64,000 nucleotides of DNA from Linum tenue (GCA_946122785.1 CAMGYJ010000010.1:46335134-46399133); one strand, 5' to 3'. Shown: positions 10,419-20,829, counted from the stretch's first letter. The notes: generated from the letters alone by a model not told the origin. Numbers and translations: made by a program.

Positions 10419-11153
10419 TGTTGGAAATGTGTATGAATAGCTTTGAAAGCTATAGAGTCTCAAGTGGAAAAACTACCACATTGGTAGTTTTACTTGGTGA
10501 AGTGAGTATAAAGACAAGAGCCTCTCTCCTAAGGGCATGCCCCTTGGGGTGACCCACTTTTGTGAGAGAGGGAGGACCTAACGGACCACCACACACACAC
10601 GCGCGCGCGCGCCGTCCGTCCGACCGGCCGGTTGGTTGGTTGGTTGGTTGGATCACTTGAGACTATATACATATTTTTTGGAGAAATTCCGAACGAAATT
10701 AATTATTTAATAATTAATTATTAATCGGTTATTCTGAGGAATATTCTAAGGGATAATCGATTGAAAAGGAATATTCGAAGGATAATCTCCGCAGGATTTA
10801 TCCTAACCGACGGTTTTAATTAAGGAAATAATTATCTTCCTTAATTAATCCGACTTATTCCCCAAGCAAGAGGGTATATTCCTAGGGGTTCGGCTCCTAT
10901 AAATAGCCGCCTCCCCAGCCCCTCTATAAACACCACAACGAGCATAAACACAATAGAGAGAGTGTTCAGAGAGCTCCGGTTTTCGCACAAAACCGCGAGT
11001 ACACAGAGGAGCTGTTTTATCCTGGAGAGGACCGGTTGATAGTCTGCCGTGCGCATCGAAGACATTGCCGCGAACGTCTTAAAGAGAGCGACCTAGTCCG
11101 CGACTCAGCTCCAGATTCGGTATCCTCGTCTTGTTGTTGTTCCGTTTCTAACA
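10419..11153 (+). repeat. Copia-1 3' LTR
   Basis: 735 bp, starting TGTTGGAAATGTG and ending TTCTAACA. It retains a segment of about 109 bp missing from the 5' LTR, with runs of CA, CG, CCGT/CCGA and (TTGG)n at 10578-10650. The Copia-2 LTRs also have this segment, so the longer form is ancestral. TATA box at 10898-10905. Confidence 0.95.
10898..10905 (+). promoter_or_regulatory. TATA box of the 3' LTR
   Basis: TATAAATA in the same context as in the 5' LTR. It could drive transcription outward into flanking DNA at 11154 and beyond. Confidence 0.75.
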
Positions 11154-11409
11154 CAGTCCGCCGCCAACCAGATGTGTTAGCAAAGGCTTGAAATTGTTGG
11201 GTGCCATCGAGGTCGAGGCACAACCAGCCGAACAAGGAGTTGCCGTGTCGAGGTAGTTGAGGTTCCAGAGTAGTCATTGATGATTCGGCGTGGAAGGAGT
11301 TATATGACGATTTTCGATCAGGTGGGTTTGGCTCCCACGAGCCAGAGTAAGGGTCGTAGTGGAGAAGAAGATTGATGAGAGATCCAAACTGTGAAGAATG
11401 AATTTTTTA
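11154..11409 (-). pseudogene. Interrupted host open frame, 5' part
   Basis: The minus-strand frame is open from a possible acceptor (TTCTTCACAG, just right of 11409) down to the Copia-1 insertion site, and continues at 5340-5158. Recognisable peptide landmarks are LLLHYDPYSGSWEP and LFGWLCLDLDGTQQF. The ATG nearest the 5' side is at 11277, but the frame extends upstream of it, so this is probably an internal exon. I do not recognise the family. The AT-rich 11410-11655 beyond would be intron. Confidence 0.35.
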
Positions 11410-11655
11410 TTCTTAATTCCTTTTCTATAACTACTTAATCATTATCTTTTTTTATTTTTAATAGTAGCTGGTTTCTATTATAATTGTAGAAATGCTATAT
11501 AGTCCCCATAAATGTAGTTGTGTACAGTTCAATCATGACGCTCCATTTGTTATACGTATTAACATATTAGTCATTTAGGAAATTCAGAATTAAGGTTTTG
11601 TTACCAGGAATTGAGGAGTGCAAGTATGGTCAATGGTTGTTGCATCCTTCTTCTG
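11410..11655. other. AT-rich spacer between the two Copia elements
   Basis: About 250 bp of AT-rich DNA, intron-like if the minus-strand frame next to it is an exon. The last five bases (11656-11660, ATTTT) are the left target duplication of Copia-2. Confidence 0.5.
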
Positions 11656-11660
11656 ATTTT

Positions 11661-12383
11661 TGTCAGGAACGGAACAACAACAAGAACGAGTTTGTCGAAT
11701 TTGGAGCTGAGTCGCGGACTAGGTCGCTCACTTTAAGACGTTCGCGGCACTGCCCTCGATGCGCACGACAGACTATCAACCGGTCGTCTCCAGGATAAAA
11801 CAGCTTCTTGAATGCTCGGCGGTTTTGTGCGAAAACCGGAGCTCTCTAAACACTCTCTCTATTGTGTTTATGCTCGTTGCGGTGTATTTAGAGGGGCTGG
11901 GGAGGCGGCTATTTATAGGAGGCGAACCCCTAGGAATATACCCTCTTGCTTGGGGAATAAGTTGGATTTAATTAAGGAAGATAATTACTTCCTTAATTAG
12001 AACCCGTCTGCAAGATAATTCCTGGCGGGATTATCCTTCGAATATTCCTTTTAATCAATTATTTTTAGAATATTCCTCCGAATAACCGATTAATAATTAA
12101 TTATCTAATAATTAATTTTGTTCGGAATTTCTTCAAAAAATATATACAGTCTCAAGTGAACCAACCGACCGACCGATCAACCTGTCGGACGGACGGCGCG
12201 CGCGTGTGTGTGGTGGTGATCCGTTAGGTCCTCCCTCTCCCAGAAAAGTGGGTCACCCCAAGGGGCATGCCCTTAGGAGAGAGGCTCCTATCTTTATAAA
12301 CATTTCACCAAGTAAAACTACCTATGTGGTAGTTTTTCACTTGAGACTTTATAGTTTTCAAGGCTATTCATATATTTCCAACA
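11661..12383 (-). repeat. Copia-2 3' LTR
   Basis: Reverse-complement match to the Copia-1 LTR, including the low-complexity segment (near 12165-12215) absent from the Copia-1 5' LTR. The inverted polypurine tract follows at 12384-12394. Confidence 0.95.
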
Positions 12384-12519
12384 TTCCCCCACTTGAATAG
12401 TTTTGCAACTATCTCTGAGCATTAACAGTTCCATAAGATCGGGCATAAGCTAAGGTATCGCGAAGATTTGAACCTTAGCGTAGTGGTTACAGTTTCGATT
12501 TCGTAAGGTTGACTCGTAA
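12384..12519 (-). other. Copia-2 3' UTR, distal part
   Basis: Matches Copia-1 about 10285-10418 in reverse. It ends at the Gypsy-B insertion, with duplicated target CGTAA at 12515-12519 against CGTAG at 21811-21815. The rest of the UTR resumes at 21816-22168. Confidence 0.85.
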
Positions 12520-13404
12520 TGACAAGCCCCTAGGCAGGGTTTATGATAAAAGCTACGCAGCCAAGAGGTCTAGAACCTCGGATTGTTGTCTCGAACAAGA
12601 ACCCTCACAAAACAGAGTTGTTTTGTAGTTTGGATGGAGAGTTTTCGTGCAACTTTCACAAGGGAAAGAGGCTCAAAACCTTTAGGTCGATGCTTGGCCA
12701 CGATCAGGGTGATGAACTAATCGATACAAGCTCACGATTGCTTAGAATCGTCCACGCAATCCAACTCAATTCCTCACGCAACTAGCGAGATGAATCAAAG
12801 CTCAACTTTGTATTCAATTGATCAAAAACTGACTATTACAATGAATCAACTCTACTTAAATAGACCTAGTGATGCCTAGCAACGTTTAAAGAAGTTCAAT
12901 TACAATTATACTTGGAAAAGGAAATCAAAACTCTACGTAGAAAACAATTAAACTAAAACTGTCTACTAATCCTAATCTGACTAGGATTCTGATTACTTAG
13001 TCTCCAGGCAGAATTTTCAGTCTCGAAGCGATCTTTAGCCCCCTCGTTCGAGCCCTTCTGGACATCACCTCGATCAACCAATACCTTGTCGATAAACTAG
13101 AAGAAACCAGCTGTCATGGGGTGTGAATTTGGAAGCTCGAATCTTTCCCATCTTCAACAACTCGAGCTTCAAAGACACCTTCCCAACTCGGCTTCCATAC
13201 TTGGGCAATTCTGGCAGTTTCCCCAGTGTTGAGCTAGCATTTTAAACCCCTGGAAAGCTCAGCTTCTGGACTTTCCCTTGGGCTCCAAAGTACACCAATC
13301 GAAAGAGCAGCTCCTTTTCTTCAACATAAGCCAAAGAACTCGAATTTCCACCACAAAGTGAGAGTTATGCTTGTCCAAAGTGGGTACCTGAAATCGTTAT
13401 ATAC
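12520..13404 (-). repeat. Gypsy-B 3' LTR, distal part
   Basis: It matches 20830-21700 closely. Continuity is broken at 13404 by Athila-C, and the remaining LTR sequence is at 18205-18303. TATAC at 13400-13404 is the left target duplication of Athila-C. Confidence 0.95.
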
Positions 13405-13450
13405 TGACACGCTAAAACACAACACCTAACAATGGCCAAGTGTAACCAAT

Positions 13451-14397
13451 TGATATGATCCCAAATAGCCAACTCTACACGTTTTTATTACTTGACAAAG
13501 AAGCTATCAAAGTTGGGAAGAAGAATGGCAGAATTTGGCTAAGTCAAAATCCGTGTTCAGGGTACATACTTTGGAGGCATGGTTCTCTCAATGTGCTTGG
13601 TGGAAATTCAAGTTTAAGGGTTTGTTTTGCAGATCAAGTTACCATCTTTCCAATGGTATGCTTTATGGAGCCAGATGATGTCATTAAGGTTGTTTTCCAA
13701 GACCTCAAAGTTGCTACCTCAAAACTGGAAAACTGTCAGAAAATGGCTAAGGCAGAAAACTGTTTTTTGAAGCCTACTTTGGAGCTCAATTCAAGGAGCA
13801 TGGATGAGATTCATGTCAAAAGGCTTCCGCAACATAAAACTAGGTATGCTTGTGAACAAAGGGAAGGAATTGGATGAATAATTGGAGTTCGGGAAGGCCT
13901 CGAACGAAAGGCGCGAAGTTAGTACGAAGGCTGCCTTTTGACTGTTTTGCGGGCAGCTTACTTGTGCGCCAAGAAGGGAAGTTTATGGCCGAATTTTGTA
14001 ACCTTTTTAGAGTAGAATTTTACCTTATTTGTTTCCTTGTTCATCTAGATTTGTATTAGGTTTTCTTGGCTATAAATAGCCTTTTATTTACGTTGTAAAG
14101 ACATAAGACTTTGATTAATCGAAAAACCTTTGGTTTTGTGCAAGTTGCGACTTGTTTGAGTTTGGTGGATTCCAAGCTTGTGAGCTTTGTATCGATTGAA
14201 TATCCTCTTCAATCGTGGTCGAGCAGCTACCCTTTTATACCATACGAGCTTTCCCCAGGTGTGGAATTGTCCGCTGGTTCCGTTTTATCCCAAGATCGTA
14301 TTAAGAGCGCTTCGTTCTTGATTCGAGCTCAATCGATTCTTCGATTGAGTCGTTGCTGCGTTACTTTGATAAAAATACACCCACCAGGGTCGTATTA
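13451..14397 (+). mobile_element. Solo LTR D (gypsy type)
   Basis: A 947-bp LTR without an internal region, beginning TGATATGATCCC. Its end GGGTCGTATTA is the imperfect inverse of its start. It is flanked by perfect 5-bp duplications CCAAT (13446-13450 and 14398-14402), so it is the product of LTR-LTR recombination after insertion in Athila-C. TATAAATA at 14071-14078 is its likely promoter. The start resembles that of Gypsy-B, so the families may be related. An open frame of 140 codons inside is not a known protein. Confidence 0.9.
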
Positions 14398-14402
14398 CCA
14401 AT

Positions 14403-14818
14403 GAAAGGGACTGCAGTATAGGCAAGTTTAATTATCAACCCGGGGTCTAGATCTACTGCTTACTCCGTGATTCTCTATTATCTAGCAAACTAAGTCGAGT
14501 GATTGTTGTGAAAAGTAAAAGCAACAAGAAAGCAGTAAATTGTTCGGGTTTCTAAAGCAGGCAAGAGTCACTCGGGATTGAGTCCCCCTAGCCCCTTAGT
14601 TAGGTTCAATTGCAATTCCCTGGGTTGATTTACTGTTGATTAGACTGCGGAAGATCCGACAGTAGCTTGGAATCTCTTAAGCTGACCAAGCCCTCTCAGT
14701 CTAACTACCCGGCAGACGACTAGTCTTCACCGGGATAGAAAGCTGAGGCTATGAACACAGAACTCCACTACTGGCGCCAAGAACACCAGTACAAAGCAGT
14801 CAACTAGCTAACTCTCGT
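14403..14818 (-). repeat. Athila-C 3' LTR remnant
   Basis: Together with 13405-13450 this matches 16861-17322 of the 5' LTR nearly base for base. It stops abruptly at 14818 (ACTCTCGT), where the intact LTR continues ATAGCC but here Gag sequence begins. Only the distal third of the LTR survives, so the LTR start and polypurine tract are gone. Confidence 0.92.
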
Positions 14819-15473
14819 TCTGCAGAATAGCCGAGCACTCCTCGCTGAGCTCCACAGTGGCCAGCTCACTCAGCTTCTGCTTCTTTGAGAGAAGCTCTTT
14901 CAGAAACTTCGCATACCTCGGCATTTGCGCTAGTGCCTCTAGGAAGGGCACTTGGACATTCAGCTTCCTAAGCATGGCCATGAAGTTCTCGAACTCTGCC
15001 TCCAGCCTGTCTTTGTGCAACCGAATAGGGAAAGGGAGTTTAGGGACATACTCCTTCACTACTGGTTGCGGTTTAGGTGCAGGCATCTCAACCTCCTTCT
15101 CTACTTCCTGTTCAACCGCTGGAGATGCTGCAACAGGGCTTTCTCTCTCCGGTTCCCGAGCAGGGGGATCAATAGTCATCTTGCCACTCCTGGTCATGAT
15201 GGCATTGCAGCGCTCATTCGGGGTCGGCGGGTGAGGAATGGTCTGCGCTGGTAGAGTACCAGGAGCCCTTTGAGCCACTGCCTGGGCCACGCTCCCCAGC
15301 TGGGTCTGGATATCCTGCAAAACAGCCTGTGTGTTCCTCTGACCAGCTTCGAGAGCCAGGAGTTGACCCGAGGCTTTCTCCATGAACTGCTCAAAGGTGT
15401 TGAATTTCTGAGCACTAACACTGGCGAGAGAACCCACCAAGTCCCGCAGTTCAGCCATCTTATCGTTCTGCAC
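14808..15473 (-). pseudogene. Athila-C Gag, C-terminal part (frameshifted)
   Basis: Continues the Athila-like Gag in another frame, overlapping the upstream frame around 15460-15485. Landmarks are the coiled region FNTFEQFMEKAS and the conserved Athila segment VPKLPFPIRLHKDR leading toward the protease. The reading frame runs straight into the deletion junction and ends in LTR sequence, so the end is artificial. Protease and all later domains are absent. Confidence 0.9.
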
Positions 15474-16717
15474 TGGGGCAGCAGGGCTGCACCTGGCTGC
15501 TGGAATTGCCCCTGTCTGGGCTGATATGGTGGCCTCTGGAAGCCCGGTGGTCCCTGTGGAGCTGGTGGTCTGGGATTTGGCCCAGCCCAGGAGAAGTTAG
15601 GATGCTGGCGCCACCCCTCATTGTACGTGTTGCTGTAGGGGTCATTGCGCCTGACATTGTTGATGAAGTTCACCTGCTCCTGGGGTGTGGTCGATTCCTT
15701 CATCGCCTGGCAGTCTTCCACCATATGATGGGTGCTCTCGCACCACTGGCAGAGCATCGCCTGCTGCTGTCCGGTCCCTGGAATCATCCCGGAACGATCG
15801 ATAGCTGAGACCAGCTTCGATACTACCTGCACCAAATCAGATGACTGGGTGCCCACAGCATGCACACCCCGGCCTGGTGCTCTCCTCGATCTCCTGGCAG
15901 TGCCCCAATCATAACCATTCTCCGCCATCTCTTCAAAGAGTTGATTCAGCTGTGGCGGGGTTTTGGTCAGCATGTTCCCGCCACAAACCGAATCGATCAG
16001 CTGCTTGTCCTCCGGGAAGAGGGCGTGATAGAAGGTGCCCACCTTGAACGCATCGTTGAAACCATGATTGGGACACCTGAGGAAAAGACTGTTGTACCTC
16101 TCCCATGCATCCCTGATGGTCTCATCCTCATCCTGAGAAAAGTGTGTAATCTGCTTCTGGAGATCAGCAGTCTTGGATGGAGGATGGTAGCGGGTGAGGA
16201 ACTTGTCCGCCAGGTTGGCGAACGTGGTGATGGAGCCCGGAGGTCGAGTGTCTAGCCACTCCTTGGCCTGCCCCTCCAGAGTGAATGGGAAGTACCTCAG
16301 CTGGATGGCATCTGCCGGTACCCCATTGATCTTGATTCCATCGATGAGCTCGTGGAATCGCCTGAGATGTGATCGAGGGCACTCTCCCTCCTTACCACGG
16401 AACACTACTGAACCGCACAGCATGGTGATCACGGAGGTGCTCACCTCAAAGTTGTTGGCTGGGACCTGAGGGTGTTGAATGGGGGACCTCATGTCCGCAG
16501 CCCTAGCGGTCCAGTAGGATCCCATGGTTTGCTCCTCGGGGATCACAGCATGGTTCTGCGGATCACCCATCTCTCCTTCTTCTTCTTCTCCTAACTGCAG
16601 CTGTGTTAGCTCCTCCTCCGCAGCCAGTCGTGCCTTTAGAGCCCGCTTGAAGTTCCTGCAAGTTCGTTCAAGCTCCTGGTCAAGTGGTAGTAGATCTCCC
16701 GACTGGCTAAGGGTCAT
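15194..16717 (-). pseudogene. Athila-C Gag, N-terminal and central part
   Basis: Retrotransposon Gag (PF03732-type) of an Athila-like element. From the ATG at 16717 it has an acidic N-terminal region, a capsid-like core (FPFTLEGQAKEWLDTRPPGS; LADKFLTRYHPP; DETIRDAWERYNSLFLRCP), a C2HC-type knuckle (CQWCESTHHMVEDC) and the Athila hallmark DPYSNTYNEGWRQHPNFSW. Around 15485 the sequence leaves frame and the last residues are out-of-frame translation. The protein packages element RNA; here it is broken. Confidence 0.93.
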
Positions 16718-16837
16718 GCACTACCTGCACACAATCAGCAGAAGCAACCCGTGAAGGCACACAGGTGGAAGAGATAAAATGCAGTAAATAAAAGCTAGAG
16801 TAACAAATTCTCACGTTTCCCCAATAATCTAGAGGGT

Positions 16838-16854
16838 CCCCGGCAACGGCGCCA
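16838..16854 (-). promoter_or_regulatory. Athila-C primer-binding site (tRNA-Asp)
   Basis: On the plus strand CCCCGGCAACGGCGCCA equals the 3' end of plant tRNA-Asp including CCA. On the element strand it is the complementary primer site TGGCGCCGTTGCCGGGG. It lies 6 bases from the LTR end, as in Athila elements. Confidence 0.93.
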
Positions 16855-16860
16855 AAAACT

Positions 16861-18204
16861 TGACACGCTAAAACACAACACCTAACAATGGCCAAGTGTA
16901 ACCAATGAAAGGGACTGCAGTATAGGCAAGTTTAATTATCAACCCGGGGTCTAGATCTACTGCTTACTCCGTGATTCTCTATTATCTAGCAAACTAAGTC
17001 GAGTGATTGTTGTGAAAAGTAAAAGCAACAAGAAAGCAGTAAATTGTTCGGGTTTCTAAAGCAGGCAAGAGTCACTCGGGATTGAGTCCCCCTAGCCCCT
17101 TAGTTAGGTTCAATTGCAATTCCCTGGGTTGATTTACTGTTGATTAGACTGCGGAAGATCCGACAGTAGCTTGGAATCTCTTAAGCTGACCAAGCCCTCT
17201 CAGTCTAACTACCCGGCAGACGACTAGTCTTCACCGGGATAGAAAGCTGAGGCTATGAACACAGAACTCCACTACTGGCGCCAAGAACACCAGTACAAAG
17301 CAGTCAACTAGCTAACTCTCGTATAGCCAATCTCCTACTATCGAATGAAGAGGCTCTAACAACCTAATCAGATTCTATCTATCTCAGGTTGAAGCAGAAA
17401 TTGAGACAAGCTGATCAGACTCAAATCAATTCATGAAACATGCGTCATTCGATTAAAATCAAGCGGTAATATCATCCCAAGTCATTACAATCAAATCCCT
17501 AACATAAGGAACTAGGGTTCTTCATACCCAAGTGAGAGAAGGGTTCTACTCCATAGAGAGAGAAGAGAAAACAAGAATCGGATTAGTCATACTCATAACG
17601 ATGAGGATAATCTGCTCCGGGACGATGATTTCCACTCCTATGACGACCTCCAAGCTCGATTCGATGAAATCCAGCTCTTAGACGGCTTCTAGGATGAGTT
17701 CTTCGCACTTTCTCTCTCTAGGGCTCTGTTTTTGCTCTGAAAACACGATTCTCCCACTTTTGGCTCGAATTAGGCTTTAAAACCGACTTTCCCGAGTTGC
17801 ACGGCCAGGTGCACGGCCGTGCACAACACCATTCTGGCCGTGCACCCTCAAAACGCACCGTATCAATTATTCGGCCTTCATCCACCTTGCACGGCCAGGC
17901 GCACGGCCGTGCAATCTTCAGGGTCTGGCCGTGCATGGCCTCGACATGAGGTGCACGGCCAAATGGCTCAAGTGCACGGCCGTGCAGCCTTCTGGTCTGC
18001 CCGTGCACTCCCCAAAAAGCTCGCCCTTCGTCCGTTCTGCGTCCAATCGACCCCAGACTCGCTCCTAAGCCTTCATTCACGTACTAGGTCCTGAAATAAC
18101 ACAAACAAGCACAACCTAGCGTGAAATCGGCCTAAAACACGAGAATCAACACCTCAAACGGTGTAAGTATGAGGGTAAAAACATGTGTAAATGACGGTCT
18201 ATCA
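16861..18204 (-). repeat. Athila-C 5' LTR
   Basis: A 1344-bp LTR. About 17795-18010 holds a cluster of GCACGGCC/GGCCGTGC motifs, several fused into the palindrome GCACGGCCGTGC. The homologous solo LTR at 46985-48547 carries an equivalent cluster. Confidence 0.93.
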
Positions 18205-18303
18205 TATACACTTAGGCAAACATCAGTATTTTCTAGCGTGTCTGGCTTGCCTTCATGATCGATCAATTCCAGTCGTTTTAATGGCCAAATTGAGATCATA
18301 TCA
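18205..18303 (-). repeat. Gypsy-B 3' LTR, proximal part
   Basis: The rest of the interrupted LTR, matching 21711-21810. It begins with the right TATAC duplication and ends TGATATGATC (minus sense). The purine-rich ATGGGGTAGGGAC just outside (18304-18316) is the likely polypurine tract. Confidence 0.92.
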
Positions 18304-18331
18304 GTCCCTACCCCATAAAAAAGCTTTAGCC

Positions 18332-18760
18332 TCAAAGCTTTGGCCTTCTTGGTCTCATATTTATCACAGAATCGCTCCCAAATTGGATCATAAGATGGTA
18401 GCTTGAACTGAAAGTTCTTGCAACCTGGGCAATGTTCGTCAGATTCAAGATTGGGGATTTCTTCCTCAGGGATCTACAGCACAATTCCTGGCCCCCATTA
18501 GCTTCGCCTGACTTCAAATTGAAGTTCTGGACCGGTGTCGACCTTCGACTCATTGTGTTCGGCGTCGAATCGCGACTTCCCAATTTCCTGCCACTGTCGA
18601 AGTTTGAACTCGTCGAACCCTGGAATTGCAATTCAGATTTGGGGGTTTTTAATTCAAACACCTCCAGTCGAATTGATTCATTCGCACAGCTTCCTAGGTC
18701 GATAAGGATTGGTTCTGCATCCGCCAATTGGATCGAATCACCGCCAATGAGTCCACCCAA
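18332..18760 (-). CDS. Unassigned open frame in Gypsy-B (142 codons)
   Basis: Lies between the protease region and the 3' LTR, where an autonomous gypsy element would have RT and integrase. The peptide is Ser/Pro-containing and matches no domain I know. It may be untranslated sequence that happens to be open, or a remnant too diverged to read. The plus strand is also open over much of the same interval, which weakens the coding claim. Confidence 0.2.
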   Translation of the reverse strand: MGGLIGGDSIQLADAEPILIDLGSCANESIRLEVFELKTPKSELQFQGSTSSNFDSGRKLGSRDSTPNTMSRRSTPVQNFNLKSGEANGGQELCCRSLRKKSPILNLTNIAQVARTFSSSYHLMIQFGSDSVINMRPRRPKL

Positions 18761-18775
18761 TAAGCTCGAATTTCC

Positions 18776-19111
18776 TTAAAATTTTGCCGTTTCCAAAGCA
18801 CTTTTGGGTTGAATTGGATTCAGTGATTCAGGTACTGTCGTTCCAATGTAAGGTGCGGGTGAGCTTCCTGGGGATATTTGAAGTGTATCCCTAGCTTCGG
18901 CGAGGCTCGACGCTTGGCAGATCGTCCCAACCAATTCCCCCTCTCTCATGCCCTGTTTTGCCGCCGTTGAGCATGGTCGTCCCCGATGAGGAGTCCTGGG
19001 CTTCTTATACCCCGTAAGCATCAGCTTCCGAAGCACACTGTTACTTCCGCAGGGATCCTCAGACCCGTCACCAGGCGTTTCCCTCTTCGATCGTCGCTGA
19101 TTAGCTTCCAT
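18776..19111 (-). CDS. Unassigned open frame downstream of the Gypsy-B protease
   Basis: 111 codons, basic and serine/proline-rich, following the protease frame with the frame changed. I see no RT motif. It could be the decayed C-terminus of the Gag-protease polyprotein or non-coding. Neighbouring frames are also open, so coding is uncertain. Confidence 0.2.
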   Translation of the reverse strand: MEANQRRSKRETPGDGSEDPCGSNSVLRKLMLTGYKKPRTPHRGRPCSTAAKQGMREGELVGTICQASSLAEARDTLQISPGSSPAPYIGTTVPESLNPIQPKSALETAKF

Positions 19112-19114
19112 TTG

Positions 19115-20353
19115 TCACCGATTCGCCCTGACATCTTCCGGCGACATTGGTTTAAGCGTATATTGCTTACCCTGGTGTTGGACCCTGTATTGGTTCGTAT
19201 CCCCATAATGGCAACCCCCTCTATCGAATTGCCAGTGCCTTCCCAGCAGTATATGAGCAGCCTGCATCGGTGCTACATCGAACTCTAGCTCATCCTTATA
19301 CCTCCCAATTTTGAAGTTTACTTTAGCTCGCTTCGTCACCCGAATTGCCCCATAATCATTCAACCAATGTAAATTGTAAGGCTCAGGGTGTCGAATTGTG
19401 CTCAACCCAAGTTTGTTTACTGCATCTTGACTAATGACGTTAGTATAGCTCCCGCCATCGATGATCACCGAAAGAACCTTACCTTGGACCAGGCAACGAG
19501 AATGAAACAAGTTGTCTTGTTGGCTAAAATCTGGCTCATTTGCGATAATTAGAGCCCTCCTGCTGACTCCCAAAAGATTCCCAGGTGCAGGAGTTTCCAA
19601 TTCAATCTTCTCGTCGACCTTCTCCTCCTCACTAGAGTCAGATTGATCGTCGTCAGTGAGGTAAGCACCGTCTCTGATCACCATTGTCTTCACATTGGGA
19701 CATTGGATGGCCTTATGACCTCGGCCATGACATTTGAAACACTGAATTCCTCCCGATCGCTCAATTGGAGCAGGATTCGTGTTTCTGGGGACAGGTTTGG
19801 GAGAATCAAGCCGAGTTGGCGTTGAATTGGACTCACCAACTGTCTCAGCCCCCTGTTTGCTTGCCGGAGTAAACTTTCGACTAGGCACCATCTTTTGTTG
19901 CTTCTCTATCTTGATGGCAAGGTGCAGAGCGTCTTCGAGGTCAAAAAATGACCTTAGGTCGACTTCCTGCCTGATTTCTCGATTCAACCCATGGAGGAAT
20001 CGCGCAATCGTGGCCTCTCTGTCTTCCCGTACATCAGTTCGCATCATCAGCAGTTCCAATTTGCGAAAGTACTCCTCCACACCACGCCCTCCTTGTCGAA
20101 TCGCTTGCAACGATTCATGTAGCTCCCTCTGATAGTACGCCGACACAAATCGATCGCTCATCAATCCTCGCAGCTCTTCCCAGTCCGTTACTTCTGGCTG
20201 CAAGTTTTGCCGTCTCCGGAGACGAGTTTTCTCCCACCACTGAGCTGCATAGTCAGTTAATTTGAAGGTAGCTAGAGCCACCTTTTGTTGTTCTGTGTAT
20301 TGTCGACACTGGAAGAACCATCTTTCGCTCCCAATCCAAGTATGCCGATGCAT
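19115..20353 (-). pseudogene. Gypsy-B Gag core, zinc knuckle and aspartic protease
   Basis: Contains the retrotransposon Gag core (LTDYAAQWWEKTRLRRR; LRGLMSDRFVSAYYQRELH; RTDVREDREATIARFLHGLN), a CCHC knuckle (CFKCHGRGHKAIQC), an acidic linker, then a retropepsin-like domain (RVP_2/gag-asp type) with VIIDGGSYTNVIS near residue 285, where IDGGS is the catalytic Asp motif. The frame joins the upstream Gag frame by a shift near 20318. The product would assemble particles and process Gag; no polymerase follows. Confidence 0.9.
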
Positions 20354-20826
20354 TGATCGTGCCCTGAAACGCCGGTACGGTCAATTTGATCCCTGGTGGG
20401 ATCGCCGGCGGGTCTACTTCCTGATAATCACGCTGTTCTCGACGGGAACGATCGTGATGGGGCTCGGCGACTACAATTCGCCGTTCCAATTCTGCAATCC
20501 TGTCCAGTAACTCCTGATTGCCTGCCGGATTTGCATCGCCGGGAACTTCCCCTTCGTGGACCCTGTTTTCCGGCCGAATAATTGTGTCAAACCGTTGGTC
20601 AACTTCCCTCTTAAACTGACCTAATTGCTCCTGGAATTCAGCATGGAATCGCTCCCCCATTCGATCTAGAAGTTCATCCATGTTAAACGTTTGCCACGCC
20701 ATGGATTGCTCTTCAATTTGTTCTTTCAATTCCTGACGTCGGACTGCAGGATCACTGGAAACGGGGCCTTTTGATCTCGTCCAACGTGTCGTACTGTCCA
20801 CTGCGTTTAAACCAGGCGATGATGCC
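20253..20826 (-). pseudogene. Gypsy-B Gag N-terminus
   Basis: Open from next to the 5' LTR with no ATG at the left edge (GTG at that position). The first internal Met is about 43 codons in (MAWQTFNMDELLDRMGERF). The N-terminal half is charged and probably coiled coil (RIAELERRIVVAE). It ends in the conserved YLDWERKM block, after which the frame is lost near 20318 and picked up by the neighbouring frame. Confidence 0.85.
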
Positions 20827-20827
20827 A
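20816..20827 (-). promoter_or_regulatory. Possible Gypsy-B primer-binding site
   Basis: Two bases after the 5' LTR the element strand reads TGGCATCATCGC, matching the usual initiator-Met primer site TGGTATCAGAGC at 9 of 12 positions. Position is right, match imperfect. Confidence 0.5.
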
Positions 20828-20829
20828 CT

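Larger units (their letters stand above)
5346..11153 (+). mobile_element. Copia-1: near-complete Ty1/copia retrotransposon
   Basis: A 5.8-kb LTR retrotransposon beginning TGTTGG and ending TAACA. Target duplications CAGTC flank it perfectly at 5341-5345 and 11154-11158. LTRs are 626 bp (5') and 735 bp (3'). By eye they differ by about ten substitutions plus one indel of about 109 bp, which suggests fairly recent insertion. The order is gag, aspartic protease, integrase, reverse transcriptase, RNase H, which defines Ty1/copia; the pol motifs resemble the Tnt1/Tork group. It is damaged by a one-base deletion at the end of gag. Confidence 0.97.
13405..18204 (-). mobile_element. Athila-C: Athila-like gypsy element, internally deleted
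   Basis: Starts (in minus sense) at 18204 and ends TGTCA at 13405, with perfect target duplications TATAC at 13400-13404 and 18205-18209. The 5' LTR is full length (16861-18204). Next come a tRNA-Asp primer site and a Gag region of Athila type. A deletion removes protease, RT, RNase H, integrase and the first two-thirds of the 3' LTR. The junction is at 14818/14819. Solo LTR D lies in the residual 3' LTR. Confidence 0.93.

Noticed and set aside
13455..13877. 140-codon open frame in solo LTR D
   Set aside because: It lies wholly within an LTR (U3 region), has no domain and no counterpart as a protein; LTRs often hold chance frames.
15270..16255. Plus-strand open frames over the Athila-C gag region
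   Set aside because: Antisense shadows of a GC-rich gag with clear Athila motifs on the minus strand.
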